Virus record (IMG/VR): IMGVR_UViG_3300032073_000004
Location: 1 to 64,000 of that record
Reading direction: 5' to 3' (one strand)
Source of the DNA: a virus
DNA: 64,000 nucleotides
Of the stretch, positions 1-8,190 are shown in pieces. The notes under the pieces are model-generated. The model did not search any database. It was not told where the DNA came from and saw only the letters and a program-made list of their open reading frames with translations. Within the stretch, counting starts at the first letter, position 1; every line of letters begins with the position of its first letter. The position numbers were made by a program, and so were the translations under genes.

Positions 1-3000
1 ACCAGAGTCAATGTCAACGTTAGTTGAATTGTAGTTGGCATGATCAACGTTTGAGCCCAACGTTCCAAGATTGGAAGTCGTTGCAGTCAAGGTTGTGACA
101 GTTGCCGCTGCTGCAGAAGCTGCACCGATAACAGTGCCGTCAATCGCACCAGAGTCAATGTCAACGTTAGTTGAATTGTAGTTGGCATGATCAACGTTTG
201 AACCCAACGTTCCAAGGTTGGAAGTCGTTGCAGTCAATGTTGTGACAGTTGCCGCTGCAGCACTTGCTGCACCGATGGTAGTACCATCAATCGCGCCGCC
301 ATTAATGTCAACAGTGGTCAACGTGGACGTGCCAGTTGCAGTGATTGCATCAATGTAACCATGATCAACGTGAGCTTCGGCCCACTGCTTTGCAGATGTA
401 CCCAAGTCGCTTGTGCTATCTAAAATAGGAATCAAGTCACTATCAAACTGACCAGTTACAGTAACGCTGTCTGTGGTAGCATTACCTAAGTCAACATCGC
501 CCGTAGCAGACAAAGCTGCGACAGTAGTTGAACCAGCAGAGACAACCAAGTTGCCGAGAGTAACTGTTAAGTTACCTGCTTCAACTTCTACATTATCTTC
601 AACAGTCAGGGTTGAACCCAAAGCTGCAGCACCTTGTACAGACAAAGTACCAGAACCAGACATGTTGCCAGCAATATTCATGTTGCCAGAACCAGAGATA
701 GCCCCTTCGACTGACAAGTTGTTACCCAAGCTTGTTGCACCTGCAATTTGCAATGTGCTAGAGCCAGAGATGGTTGTAAACTTTGCAGTTGTTGCAGAGT
801 TTGCACCGATGGCAGTACCATCAATCGCGCCGCCATTGATGTCAACAGTAGTCAACGTGGATGTACCAGTTGCAGTGATTGCATCAATATAGCCATGATC
901 AATGTGAGCTTCGGCCCACTGCTTTGCAGTTGTACCCAAGTCTCTTGCACTGTCAGTTGACGGAATCAAGTCACTATCGAACTGGCCAGTTACAGTAACT
1001 GTATCAGAAGTAGCATTACCCAAGTCAACGTCACCAGTTGCAGACAAAGCTGCGACAGTGGTTGAGCCAGCAGAGACGACCAAGTTACCGAGAGTAACAG
1101 TCAAGTTACCCGCTTCAACTTCTACATTATCTTCAACAGTTAAGGTAGAACCCAAAGCTGCGCCGCCTTGTACAGACAAGGTGCCTGAACCAGACATGTT
1201 ACCAGCTACGTTAAGAGTTCCTGATCCGGAAATATTTCCTTCAACAGAAAGGTTGTTACCCAAGCTTGTTGCACCTGCAATCTGCAATGTACTAGAGCCA
1301 GAGATGGTTGTAAACTTTGCAGTTGTTGCAGAGTTCGCACCGATGGCGGTACCATCAATAGCGCCGGAGTCAATGTTGACGTTGGTCATTGCTTCATCAG
1401 AGAAGTCAACCGCGCCAGCTTGCTCATAAGCACCAAGCTTAGTTGTAGTCAAGGTATTCGTATTGTTGTTATATACGAGCTGCCCGTCAGTCAAGATACT
1501 TGCACCAGCGCCTGCTGCAGTGGTACTACCAAGAAGGTAAACAGTCGCATCGTTATCGCCACCGTCAGCGGTAGTAATTGTGTCTGCGGAAATACCTGTC
1601 AAGCTAGAACCGTCGCCATGGAATGTCTGAGCATGCATTTGAGAAGCAGACAATGGAGCTGAGTCAAAAGCTAAGTTTCCAGTCTGAGTTCCTAACGAGC
1701 CCGACTTTAATGTTGCAATTTGGAAACGGTCTGCTGACTCGTCCCAGAACATTGCTGCATCAGTTGCCGCGCCGCGCTTCATGATGAGGCCAATATCATT
1801 GATGTTGGTCGCACCATTATCTGCGTCACTACTGCCACTATTCAAGACAATCAAGCTGTCATTAAGAACAGTGTTAGAAGAAGACACATAAGTTACAGAA
1901 CCTTGTACGGTCAAGCTTCCGCCAACAGTCAAGCCAGTGTTCAGAGACAAAGAGTCATCTGAAGCATTATGCGTGATAGTTGTTGGTGAACCTGTACCGA
2001 AGCTAAGAACTGCGCCGTCACTTAACAACTTGAGGTCGTCACCGATAACAGCATCTAATGCAACAGATAAACCACCGTCGGTCTGCAAAGAGCCGTCAGT
2101 TGTTGAGGTTGCGTTAGTTGTGTCATCAGTCTTCAAGATGCCAGAGAAAGTACCAGTAGTACCTGCAACAGTTGTGAATGTACCTGCTGCTGCACTTGCT
2201 GCACCAATGGTAGTACCATCAATCGCACCAGAGTCAATGTCAACGTTAGTTGAATTGTAGTTAGCGTGATCAACGTTTGAACCCAACGTTCCAAGATTGG
2301 AAGTCGTTGCAGTCAAGGTTGTGACAGTTGCCGCTGCAGCACTTGCTGCACCGATGGTAGTACCGTCGATAGCACCGCCATTAATGTCAACAGTGGTCAG
2401 CGTGGACGTGCCAGTTGCTGTGATGTCATCAATGTAACCATGATCAACATGAGCTTCAGCAAACTGCAAAGCAGATGTACCCAAGTCTCTTGCACTATCA
2501 GTTGATGGAACAATGTCGCTGTCAAAGCGGCCTGTTGCAGTGATCGTATCAGAGGTAGCGTTACCTAAGTCAACGTCACCAGTTGCAGACAATGTTGTTG
2601 CAGTCAAAGCTTGAACAGCAGTTGTACCAGCGGAGACAGTCAAGCCACCTTTGGTAACAGCCATAGCATTGTTCGCAGTCAACGTGCTCTCAACGTGCAT
2701 CGTGCCGCCGACTGACGCATTGCCAGAACCAGAGACAGTGCCCATAACAGTTAAGTTACTACCCAAGCTTGTTGCACCAGCAATTTGCAGTGTGCTAGAG
2801 CCAGAGATGGTTGTAAACTTTGCAGTTGTTGCAGAGTTTGCACCGATAGCAGTACCATCAATTGCACCACCGTTGATGTCAACAGTAGTCAATGTGGACG
2901 TGCCAGTTGCAGTGATTGCATCAATGTAACCGTGATCAACATGAGCTTCGGCCCACTGCTTTGCAGATGTACCTAAGTCTCTTGCACTATCAGTTGATGG

Positions 3001-4014
3001 CACCAAGTCACTATCAAATTGGCCTGTTGCCGTGATAGTGTCTGTGGTAGCATTACCCAAGTCAACGTCACCAGTTGCAGACAATGTTGTCACAGTTGCC
3101 GCAGCAGGAGTTGTCCCACCAAGGACTGCATCAACAGTACCACCGTTAATATCGGCAGTAGTTGCAACCAAGCTAGCTGCAGTAGTTACACCAGCAGCAC
3201 TAACGCTAAGCTTATCAGTACCGTCTGTTTGCTCAACATTAAACAATTGAGCTGTTTGGCTACCAACGCCTTTAACATTCAAAGTGATCTCGTCAGTAGT
3301 GTCACCGGTGATTGTGGCACCAGCAGCAACGACCAGTTGATCATTTGCAGTCAAAGTTGTGAATGTACCAGCAGCAGGAGTTGCTGCACCAACAGTTGTA
3401 CCATCAATTGCGCCGCCGTTGATGTCAACAGTAGTCAAGGTAGACGTGCCAGTCGCAGTGATGTTATCAATGTGACCAGTGTCAATATGAGCTTCGGCAA
3501 ACTGTAAAGCAGATGTACCTAAGTCTCTTGCACTATCGGTTGATGGAACAATGTCACTGTCAAAGCGACCTGTTGCGGTGATGGTGTCAGAGGTAGCATT
3601 ACCTAAGTCAACATCGCCTGTAGCAGAAATATTCACAGTTCTAAACGTAGAACTTGCTGGGTTATATGAAATAGAACCCGAATGAATATACTGAGTTTCA
3701 GAGCCGCCAGAGGCAGAGACAAACGTTAAATGTAAATAATTGTCTGTGTCTGCTGGGCTAGTAGAAGCATTTTCCACTGAGCCTCCAACGCCTGATAAAT
3801 TAGAACCGTTACCATAAAAATATGATGCCGATATCTTTCCGCTAGCAGACAATGATAAGCCTGTAGCGTTGTTGTCTCCGCCTGCAGCGGAAGACGAAAT
3901 AGTTAATGAGCCACTAAAATAGTGAGCACCATTATCCAGAGAACGAAATTTGGTGTCTTTCCAATTCGCTCCAGAGCCGGATATAACGGCTATACCTCTT
4001 GGATCAATAGGCAT
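1..4014 (-). CDS. Giant repetitive fibre protein, C-terminus beyond window
   Basis: The reading frame starts at ATG 4014 (MPIDPRGIAVISGSG) behind AGGAGGGA and stays open to the left edge, giving 1338 codons with no stop, so the C-terminus is missing. It is extremely rich in Thr, Ser, Ala, Gly, Asp and Val and almost lacks Cys and Trp, as expected of an extended beta-structured fibre. About residues 132-1242 hold five copies of a roughly 71-residue module running from GDVDLGNAT through a DLGTS-Q-AEAH-D--YID core to INGGAIDG. Between them lie other repeated blocks: TTISGSSTLQIAGATSLG three times, and SNLGTLGSNVDHANYNSTN three times. The DLGTS...W/F..H.D..YID pattern is common in phage tail fibres and ends of virion spikes. 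It is the last visible gene of the adhesion block and has its own leader hairpin. A receptor-binding or long-fibre shaft role is inferred; its end may carry an autochaperone or adhesin domain that cannot be seen here. Confidence 0.85.
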   Translation of the reverse strand, partial: MPIDPRGIAVISGSGANWKDTKFRSLDNGAHYFSGSLTISSSAAGGDNNATGLSLSASGKISASYFYGNGSNLSGVGGSVENASTSPADTDNYLHLTFVSASGGSETQYIHSGSISYNPASSTFRTVNISATGDVDLGNATSDTITATGRFDSDIVPSTDSARDLGTSALQFAEAHIDTGHIDNITATGTSTLTTVDINGGAIDGTTVGAATPAAGTFTTLTANDQLVVAAGATITGDTTDEITLNVKGVGSQTAQLFNVEQTDGTDKLSVSAAGVTTAASLVATTADINGGTVDAVLGGTTPAAATVTTLSATGDVDLGNATTDTITATGQFDSDLVPSTDSARDLGTSAKQWAEAHVDHGYIDAITATGTSTLTTVDINGGAIDGTAIGANSATTAKFTTISGSSTLQIAGATSLGSNLTVMGTVSGSGNASVGGTMHVESTLTANNAMAVTKGGLTVSAGTTAVQALTATTLSATGDVDLGNATSDTITATGRFDSDIVPSTDSARDLGTSALQFAEAHVDHGYIDDITATGTSTLTTVDINGGAIDGTTIGAASAAAATVTTLTATTSNLGTLGSNVDHANYNSTNVDIDSGAIDGTTIGAASAAAGTFTTVAGTTGTFSGILKTDDTTNATSTTDGSLQTDGGLSVALDAVIGDDLKLLSDGAVLSFGTGSPTTITHNASDDSLSLNTGLTVGGSLTVQGSVTYVSSSNTVLNDSLIVLNSGSSDADNGATNINDIGLIMKRGAATDAAMFWDESADRFQIATLKSGSLGTQTGNLAFDSAPLSASQMHAQTFHGDGSSLTGISADTITTADGGDNDATVYLLGSTTAAGAGASILTDGQLVYNNNTNTLTTTKLGAYEQAGAVDFSDEAMTNVNIDSGAIDGTAIGANSATTAKFTTISGSSTLQIAGATSLGNNLSVEGNISGSGTLNVAGNMSGSGTLSVQGGAALGSTLTVEDNVEVEAGNLTVTLGNLVVSAGSTTVAALSATGDVDLGNATSDTVTVTGQFDSDLIPSTDSARDLGTTAKQWAEAHIDHGYIDAITATGTSTLTTVDINGGAIDGTAIGANSATTAKFTTISGSSTLQIAGATSLGNNLSVEGAISGSGNMNIAGNMSGSGTLSVQGAAALGSTLTVEDNVEVEAGNLTVTLGNLVVSAGSTTVAALSATGDVDLGNATTDSVTVTGQFDSDLIPILDSTSDLGTSAKQWAEAHVDHGYIDAITATGTSTLTTVDINGGAIDGTTIGAASAAAATVTTLTATTSNLGTLGSNVDHANYNSTNVDIDSGAIDGTVIGAASAAAATVTTLTATTSNLGTLGSNVDHANYNSTNVDIDSG
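290..3620 (-). repeat. Five dispersed copies of a ~212-bp fibre-coding repeat
   Basis: Copies lie at about 290-502, 825-1035, 2370-2581, 2860-3072 and 3408-3620, all in the same orientation and frame inside the fibre gene. Each encodes the module from GDVDLG to INGGAIDG. The copies are closely similar at DNA level, and silent and conservative changes separate them. Two secondary repeats are interleaved. One encodes a TTISGSSTLQIAGATSLG block, at about 720-830, 1260-1370 and 2730-2840. The other encodes an LGTLGSNVDHANYNSTNVDIDSG block, at about 1-75, 135-230 and 2230-2310. Such in-frame DNA repeats can recombine to change fibre length. Confidence 0.85.
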
Positions 4015-4027
4015 ATTTTTTCCCTCC

Positions 4028-4051
4028 TTCTTCGTCGAATATCACGAAGAA
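4028..4051 (-). promoter_or_regulatory. Leader hairpin abutting the ribosome binding site of the fibre gene
   Basis: On the minus strand an 8-bp perfect stem (TTCTTCGT paired with ACGAAGAA, loop of 8) ends at the first bases of the Shine-Dalgarno AAGGAGGG, 13-20 bases before ATG 4014. The sixth base pair is C:G here and T:A in the equivalent hairpin at 4537-4560, a compensatory change that supports a real RNA structure. Translation control or mRNA stabilisation is an inference. Confidence 0.6.
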
Positions 4052-4084
4052 ATAAATTAAAAGTTTACTAATGTTTCCCATCTA

Positions 4085-4522
4085 TTAACTTAGATGAAAG
4101 AACATGTCAGGTACCCACGCACTATTGCGCGAAAAATACCATTTGTGGCCTTGCGAGAAAGCCTGAGCTGCGTCATTGCTGACTGCGACAGAACCTCCAT
4201 TGGCAATTGCACCTTTCGTAAGGCCAGTTGAATTTAGATATATAACGTGTCCATTGTAATCTTCTGGCGCTGCAGCCAGAGTATTTAAAATACCAATATC
4301 ATTTTCAGAACCTGAAGCATATACTGGAATTCTAAAGACGCCATGAACCTTCGTCACATCGTTAACGTTGTTTGTCTTTCTACCTAACATCGTACTACCA
4401 GAGATGGCCAATGCTTTATTGGACCCTCCCGCAGAAATGATAGCCGAACCATCGTCCAAAAACCTATGGACATTGGTCGGTGATGAACCGGTAGTGACTT
4501 GCAACCCTCTTCTTCCTACCAT
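4085..4522 (-). CDS. Short fibre-associated protein, paralogue of the N-terminal module at 9290-10402
   Basis: This 145-residue protein has no function I can name. It starts at ATG 4522 behind a strong AAGGAGGGA site. Nearly its whole length aligns with residues 1-142 of the 370-residue protein at 9290-10402. Shared segments include the LQVTTGS start, DDGS, FRIPVY, ND/DISILNTLA, YNGHVIYLNS and the invariant GLTKGAIANGGSVAVSNDAAQ. It lacks the 57-residue repeats that follow in the larger protein and ends shortly after the shared FSRNSAWVPD region. The module therefore occurs both with and without a repeat-bearing tail, on either side of the duplicated fibre cassette. The GAIANGGSVAVSNDAAQ motif suggests a small virion domain. 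Attachment or adaptor function for neighbouring fibres is an inference from position. Confidence 0.75.
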   Translation of the reverse strand: MVGRRGLQVTTGSSPTNVHRFLDDGSAIISAGGSNKALAISGSTMLGRKTNNVNDVTKVHGVFRIPVYASGSENDIGILNTLAAAPEDYNGHVIYLNSTGLTKGAIANGGSVAVSNDAAQAFSQGHKWYFSRNSAWVPDMFFHLS

Positions 4523-4536
4523 ATTATTTTCCCTCC

Positions 4537-4560
4537 TTCTTTGTCAAATATCACAAAGAA
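4537..4560 (-). promoter_or_regulatory. Leader hairpin abutting the ribosome binding site of the 145-residue gene
   Basis: An 8-bp stem (TTCTTTGT with ACAAAGAA, 8-base loop) sits directly against AAGGAGGG upstream of ATG 4522. It is homologous to the hairpin at 4028-4051, including flanking CTTTTAATTT and most loop bases. It differs at one stem pair on both arms, so pairing is kept. Confidence 0.6.
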
Positions 4561-4812
4561 ATTAAAAGTTTCTTTTTTTACGAATGAGGCGTATATTAAA
4601 GGTGAGTTTCCGCAACAAGTATATAAAATTGGCAACTCTTACCTCCCGAAAAAGGTTTCTTAATAAAACGCCCTTCTTCACAAGCATCCCTTCTCAAACG
4701 TGGGGCTTGATATTAGTATTTAGTGAGAAAAGTGTGGTTTATTGCCTGTTTGCTTCAAGTTCTCTGAAAAAAGTTCCTGCACGTTTTTTATCAAATATTT
4801 TATGCAGATCCA
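4561..4812. other. Longest non-coding stretch, between terminator and next leader
   Basis: The gap 4523-4866 is the only one over 300 bases. Apart from the terminator at its right end, a candidate late promoter near its middle and the leader hairpin at its left end, I see nothing conserved. An open frame on the plus strand runs through it (4584-4886), but that frame also crosses the terminator and has no ribosome binding site worth noting. I therefore read the stretch as a transcription-unit boundary. Confidence 0.6.
4711..4724 (-). promoter_or_regulatory. Candidate T4-type late promoter
   Basis: The minus strand reads ACTAAATACTAATA. It matches nine consecutive bases (TAAATACTA) of the extended T4 late consensus TATAAATACTATT. 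It lies just downstream of a strong terminator and about 190 bases upstream of the next start, a sensible place to restart transcription for the genes at 4522 and 4014. The first two bases of the octamer do not match, and no sigma70 -35/-10 pair with normal spacing was found nearby. This is a plausible but unproven site. Confidence 0.35.
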
Positions 4813-4813
4813 A

Positions 4814-4838
4814 TAAAAAACCCGGCGCGGGGCCGGGT
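4814..4838 (-). terminator. Rho-independent terminator
   Basis: On the minus strand the stem CCCGGC/GCCGGG (extended by one A:T pair, loop of five) is followed by six T residues, 29 bases past the stop of the gene ending at 4867. The GC-rich stem and U-tract are textbook. It should end the long structural transcript that includes the duplicated fibre genes. Confidence 0.9.
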
Positions 4839-4866
4839 CTTGAAAGTATGTTGTGCGAGCGTGTTA

Positions 4867-5949
4867 TTAGCTTACATCTTTTGTGAAAAACTCAAAGCCA
4901 TCAATTAGCGCATCGTGACACAAATAGTCGTCATCATGGGTTATAGCATGAGCCGTATAATAGCCACAGTCTTGAGATTTCAAGGTTGAGTTTGAACTAT
5001 CCCATTGTCTATAGTAAGAATCAGTAGTCGCTATTGAAATGGTTGTCTGCTTTGTCCATGTTTCGTTACTGAGAGTTTCTCCAATAGGTGCGGTATAGAT
5101 CTCAACCTTATCGGCACTAGCTTGTGGTGTCACATCCATCCGAACATGATACCATGTGTTGAACGAGCCTGAAAATATAGTCTCATGAAGACTGTTGGTA
5201 CCCGAACTAATGCCGTGAGAAATATCATTTGTTTTATGAGCGTGGAATTTCAAGCGAGGAACCCTTGCACCGACTTTGCCAGCTTCACTGGTTCCGCCCT
5301 GAGCGCCGTCGCTGTCGTCTCTCAAGGTTGAGAGCGTCAAGCAATATCCCGTCATTCTTGGGTTGTAATCGCCACCAGAGCCATAGAAAGCATCTACAGC
5401 GTCTTCGGTAGCGTCATTAAAATAAGACGCACTTAGAGAGCCTGTTCCTGAACTTACATAGTCTCCCTGCTGGGCGGTGCCTGGGCCGATGCCCTTGACG
5501 AACAGGCCAATTTCTGAGCCTTGATTTCTCTCGGAGTTGGCGACTATTGAGGAGTTGTCGTTGCCCAGTCTCAAGAAAGCTCGAATACTGTAGGCAATTG
5601 TAGTACCTTCCGCAGGAGTTGCGTCAACTGGAAAGTCGCTTCCTGAGTCTGAGCCCGTTGTTATAAACGCCGCCATAATGCATGCGTTGTGATAGCTATT
5701 GTTGGAATGAATGCTGGCCTGGCCATACATATATCCAGTGCAATAATCTCCCGCAGAAGCTGGTGCTGTGCCGGACAAGAAGGAGTGTGGGACGATAGAG
5801 CCAAAAGCTGCTTCGCCACCGCTGGTAGCTGCCCATGGGCCACCATTGCCGTAGGCCAAGAGGGACATGAAACGTTCCCCCCCTTCGAACTCGCCGGAAT
5901 TGCCGCCGTACATGCCGGCATATCTAAAGTTTGAACGTGAAATTCCCAT
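4867..5949 (-). CDS. Fibre-like virion protein, type B, copy 2
   Basis: This 360-residue protein starts MGISRSNFRYAG behind AGGAG. It is a close paralogue of the 362-residue protein at 7087-8175: long stretches match almost exactly (GTAPASAGD, CLGYMYGQAS region, VTTGSDSGSDFPVD, IRAFLRLGNDNSSI, ERNQGSEIG, FVKGIGPGT). The greatest difference is at residues about 12-45, where copy 2 has YGGNSGEFEGGERF in place of WIGSTGTTDAAQRW. A WYHVRMDVTP...DKVEIYTAP...ETWTK segment near residues 260-300 is shared with the two type A proteins, so all four form one family. The C-terminus ends in DALIDGFEFFTKDVS. No named domain was recognised; a jelly-roll or concanavalin-like beta fold is only a guess. Position among fibre genes suggests an adhesin. 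It is the last gene before the terminator. Confidence 0.8.
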   Translation of the reverse strand: MGISRSNFRYAGMYGGNSGEFEGGERFMSLLAYGNGGPWAATSGGEAAFGSIVPHSFLSGTAPASAGDYCTGYMYGQASIHSNNSYHNACIMAAFITTGSDSGSDFPVDATPAEGTTIAYSIRAFLRLGNDNSSIVANSERNQGSEIGLFVKGIGPGTAQQGDYVSSGTGSLSASYFNDATEDAVDAFYGSGGDYNPRMTGYCLTLSTLRDDSDGAQGGTSEAGKVGARVPRLKFHAHKTNDISHGISSGTNSLHETIFSGSFNTWYHVRMDVTPQASADKVEIYTAPIGETLSNETWTKQTTISIATTDSYYRQWDSSNSTLKSQDCGYYTAHAITHDDDYLCHDALIDGFEFFTKDVS

Positions 5950-5964
5950 TTTATTTTTCTCCTA

Positions 5965-7065
5965 TTAGCTTGATATATTTTTTGAATACACAGTTAGTGC
6001 ATCTAAGTATGCGTCGTGGTTTCTGGACCGGGTGCTAAGGGTTGAGCCATTTTGATCTCTCCACGCCTGCACACAATAACCCAAACCCCTGTGGTTTTGG
6101 GCATGCTGACGAGTGACGTAATGACAAGTTCCAGCAAAACGATATTGAGTTGCTCTTTTTGTCCATGTTTCCGAACCTATCGTGTCGGTTGCGGGTGCTG
6201 TGTAAATTTCAATTTTGTCTGTTCCTGGTAAGGGCGTAATGTCCATCCTTATGCGATACCACGCATTGAATGCGTATGAGCCTTGGCACTTGTGAACTCT
6301 TGGTCGTTGAAACGTGTTCCCAGCGGCGGCTTCGTTCGCATGAGGGCCAGTACTAATGAAAAGAAGTCTTACCACGCCAACATTCCCCCTGTTGGTATCT
6401 TTAACGCTTGAGCCATCACCATCGGAGTCAATATCGTCGTTGCCCCAAGAGTAATGCTTCATACTAGAAAGCCAGAGAGTGTACCCGTTTATTAAGGTGC
6501 CGTAAGTATCCGTCTTGGAGTACACTGCATATCCATAATCATCACCATCGGCATCGGTGGTGTATCTAGCTGTGGTGGATGGCGTTCTAGCTCCAAAGAA
6601 CAGACCCACTGCAGTGCCGCTTGACGTATATTGACTCACTGATGCTGTGTAGAGACAGCCCAATCTGACTGTGGCTCTCATAGAGACAGCAGTTGCTTGG
6701 CTGCGCTTTCCTGTTGAGTTTGCAAAGCTTGCTGCTGCGCTCCAAGCTGAACCACTGTTTGGGTCTAGTCTTGGCCCCAAGGATCTAGTTCCCAAGAAAC
6801 CCATGCCATACCAACCTCTATTGTAGTTGTTCACTGAGTAATTGTATTGGCTGAAGATCCACCCTCTTGCATAATCTCCGCAAGTGGTTATTGCGCCAGA
6901 TAACGTGGAATGGGGAACTGACATTCCCTCTGCAGCATATCCGCCGTTAGTACCACTTTCGCTGCCATTGCCGCGAGCCATGTTGTGGGCAGCCATTCTC
7001 ACGTTGCCGTCGGTGGCGTCGTTGAGGGTCGTATACCCTAGAAAATTAAAATCCTGTTTTGCCAT
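5965..7065 (-). CDS. Fibre-like virion protein, type A, copy 2
   Basis: This 366-residue protein starts MAKQDFNFLGYTT behind AGAGAGGA. It is a paralogue of the 357-residue protein at 8191-9264 and shares its start, the CGDYARGW/AW segment, YGMGFLGTRSLG-RLDP, SSMKHYSWGN-DIDSDGDG and the WYRIRMDITP...TDKIEIYTAPATDT...SETWTK block. The run DIDSDGDGSSVKD resembles a calcium-binding loop (DxDxDG), suggesting metal-stabilised folding; this is inference. It also shares the C-terminal DITP-IEIYTAP-ETWTK block with the type B proteins. The function is unknown. Neighbours and duplication point to a receptor-binding or decoration role on the virion. Confidence 0.8.
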   Translation of the reverse strand: MAKQDFNFLGYTTLNDATDGNVRMAAHNMARGNGSESGTNGGYAAEGMSVPHSTLSGAITTCGDYARGWIFSQYNYSVNNYNRGWYGMGFLGTRSLGPRLDPNSGSAWSAAASFANSTGKRSQATAVSMRATVRLGCLYTASVSQYTSSGTAVGLFFGARTPSTTARYTTDADGDDYGYAVYSKTDTYGTLINGYTLWLSSMKHYSWGNDDIDSDGDGSSVKDTNRGNVGVVRLLFISTGPHANEAAAGNTFQRPRVHKCQGSYAFNAWYRIRMDITPLPGTDKIEIYTAPATDTIGSETWTKRATQYRFAGTCHYVTRQHAQNHRGLGYCVQAWRDQNGSTLSTRSRNHDAYLDALTVYSKNISS

Positions 7066-7086
7066 CTCTTGTTCCTCTCTTTGTTA

Positions 7087-8175
7087 TTAAGTCAAATCTT
7101 TCGTAAAAAACTCAAAACCATCTATTAATGCATCGTGAGCCAAATAATCATCATCGTGAGTTTTACAGTGAGCCGCGAAAAAGCCACAGTCTTGTTGTTT
7201 GGAAGTAGAATCTGTTGAATCCCAGCTTCTGTAATATTCGTCTGTGGCGTATATACGCACTGTCTCTCGCTTTGTCCATGTCTCGCTACCCAGGGCGTTT
7301 GCAATAGGGGCCGTATAAATTTCTACCTTGTCATGCCCCGATATTGGTGTTACGTCCATTCGAACATGATACCAGGTATTAAAAGAACCTGAAAAGATTT
7401 CAACATGCTTGCTGTTAACGCCTGGTAAGACGCTGTGGTTGATATTATTCGTTCGGTGGGCGTGGAACTTCAGGCGTGGAATTCTTGCACCTTTTACGCC
7501 AGCTTCACTGGTTCCGCCAGTTGTTCCGTCGCTGTCGTCTCTCAAGGTTGACAAGGAGAGATAATACCCAGACATTCTTGGGTTGTAACTGCCGCCAGAC
7601 GCATAGAAAGGATCGGTGGCATCTTCGTCAGCGTCGTGATAATAAGACGCACTTAGAGAGCCTGTTGGTGAGGCTGTATAGTCATTCTGTTGGTTTGTTC
7701 CTGGGCCGATGCCCTTGACGAAGATACCGATTTCTGAGCCTTGATTTCTCTCGTGGTTGGCGTTTATTGAGGAGTTGTCGTTGCCCAGTCTCAAGAAAGC
7801 TCGAATACTGTAGGCAGTTCTGGTCCCTTCATTTGGAACTGTGTCCACTGGAAAGTCGCTTCCTGAGTCTGAGCCCGTTGTTACGAATGCTGCCACGAGG
7901 TGTGCCCTATGGTAGCTATTATTCGAAGGGTGACTGGCTTGTCCGTACATATAACCAAGGCAAAAGTCCCCCGCAGAGGCTGGTGCGGTGCCAGACAAGA
8001 AGGAATGTGGAACGACAGAGCCAAAAGCTGCTTCGCCGCCGCCCTCGTTGTTGTTGGCCCAACCAGCGCCTTGGTGTTGGCTTGCCAGTGCTGCCCATCG
8101 CTGAGCTGCATCGGTCGTGCCCGTACTGCCTATCCATGAGCCTGCGTATCTAAAATTTGAACGTGAAATTGCCAT
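7087..8175 (-). CDS. Fibre-like virion protein, type B, copy 1
   Basis: This 362-residue protein is the partner of the copy at 4867-5949 and starts MAISRSNFRYAG behind ATAGGAG. Most of its length is conserved with that copy, while residues about 12-48 differ strongly and it carries an insertion of a few residues there (NNNEGGGEAAFG against TSGGEAAFG). It contains SGHDKVEIYTAP and GSETWTK in the part shared by all four paralogues. The leader before the start is also nearly identical to that of copy 2, which shows the duplication included regulatory DNA. No enzyme motif is visible, and an adhesion role is inferred from context. Confidence 0.8.
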   Translation of the reverse strand: MAISRSNFRYAGSWIGSTGTTDAAQRWAALASQHQGAGWANNNEGGGEAAFGSVVPHSFLSGTAPASAGDFCLGYMYGQASHPSNNSYHRAHLVAAFVTTGSDSGSDFPVDTVPNEGTRTAYSIRAFLRLGNDNSSINANHERNQGSEIGIFVKGIGPGTNQQNDYTASPTGSLSASYYHDADEDATDPFYASGGSYNPRMSGYYLSLSTLRDDSDGTTGGTSEAGVKGARIPRLKFHAHRTNNINHSVLPGVNSKHVEIFSGSFNTWYHVRMDVTPISGHDKVEIYTAPIANALGSETWTKRETVRIYATDEYYRSWDSTDSTSKQQDCGFFAAHCKTHDDDYLAHDALIDGFEFFTKDLT

Positions 8176-8190
8176 GTTACTTTTCTCCTA

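Noticed and set aside
473-3507. Many open frames of 60-160 codons on the plus strand across the first 3.6 kb.
   Set aside because: They are antisense shadows of the repetitive minus-strand fibre gene. They repeat whenever the DNA repeat does, are Pro/Val/Cys-biased and lack ribosome binding sites.
4584-4886. A 100-codon plus-strand frame in the longest gap.
   Set aside because: It crosses the intrinsic terminator and the 3' end of the neighbouring gene, has no convincing Shine-Dalgarno, and would be the only plus-strand gene.
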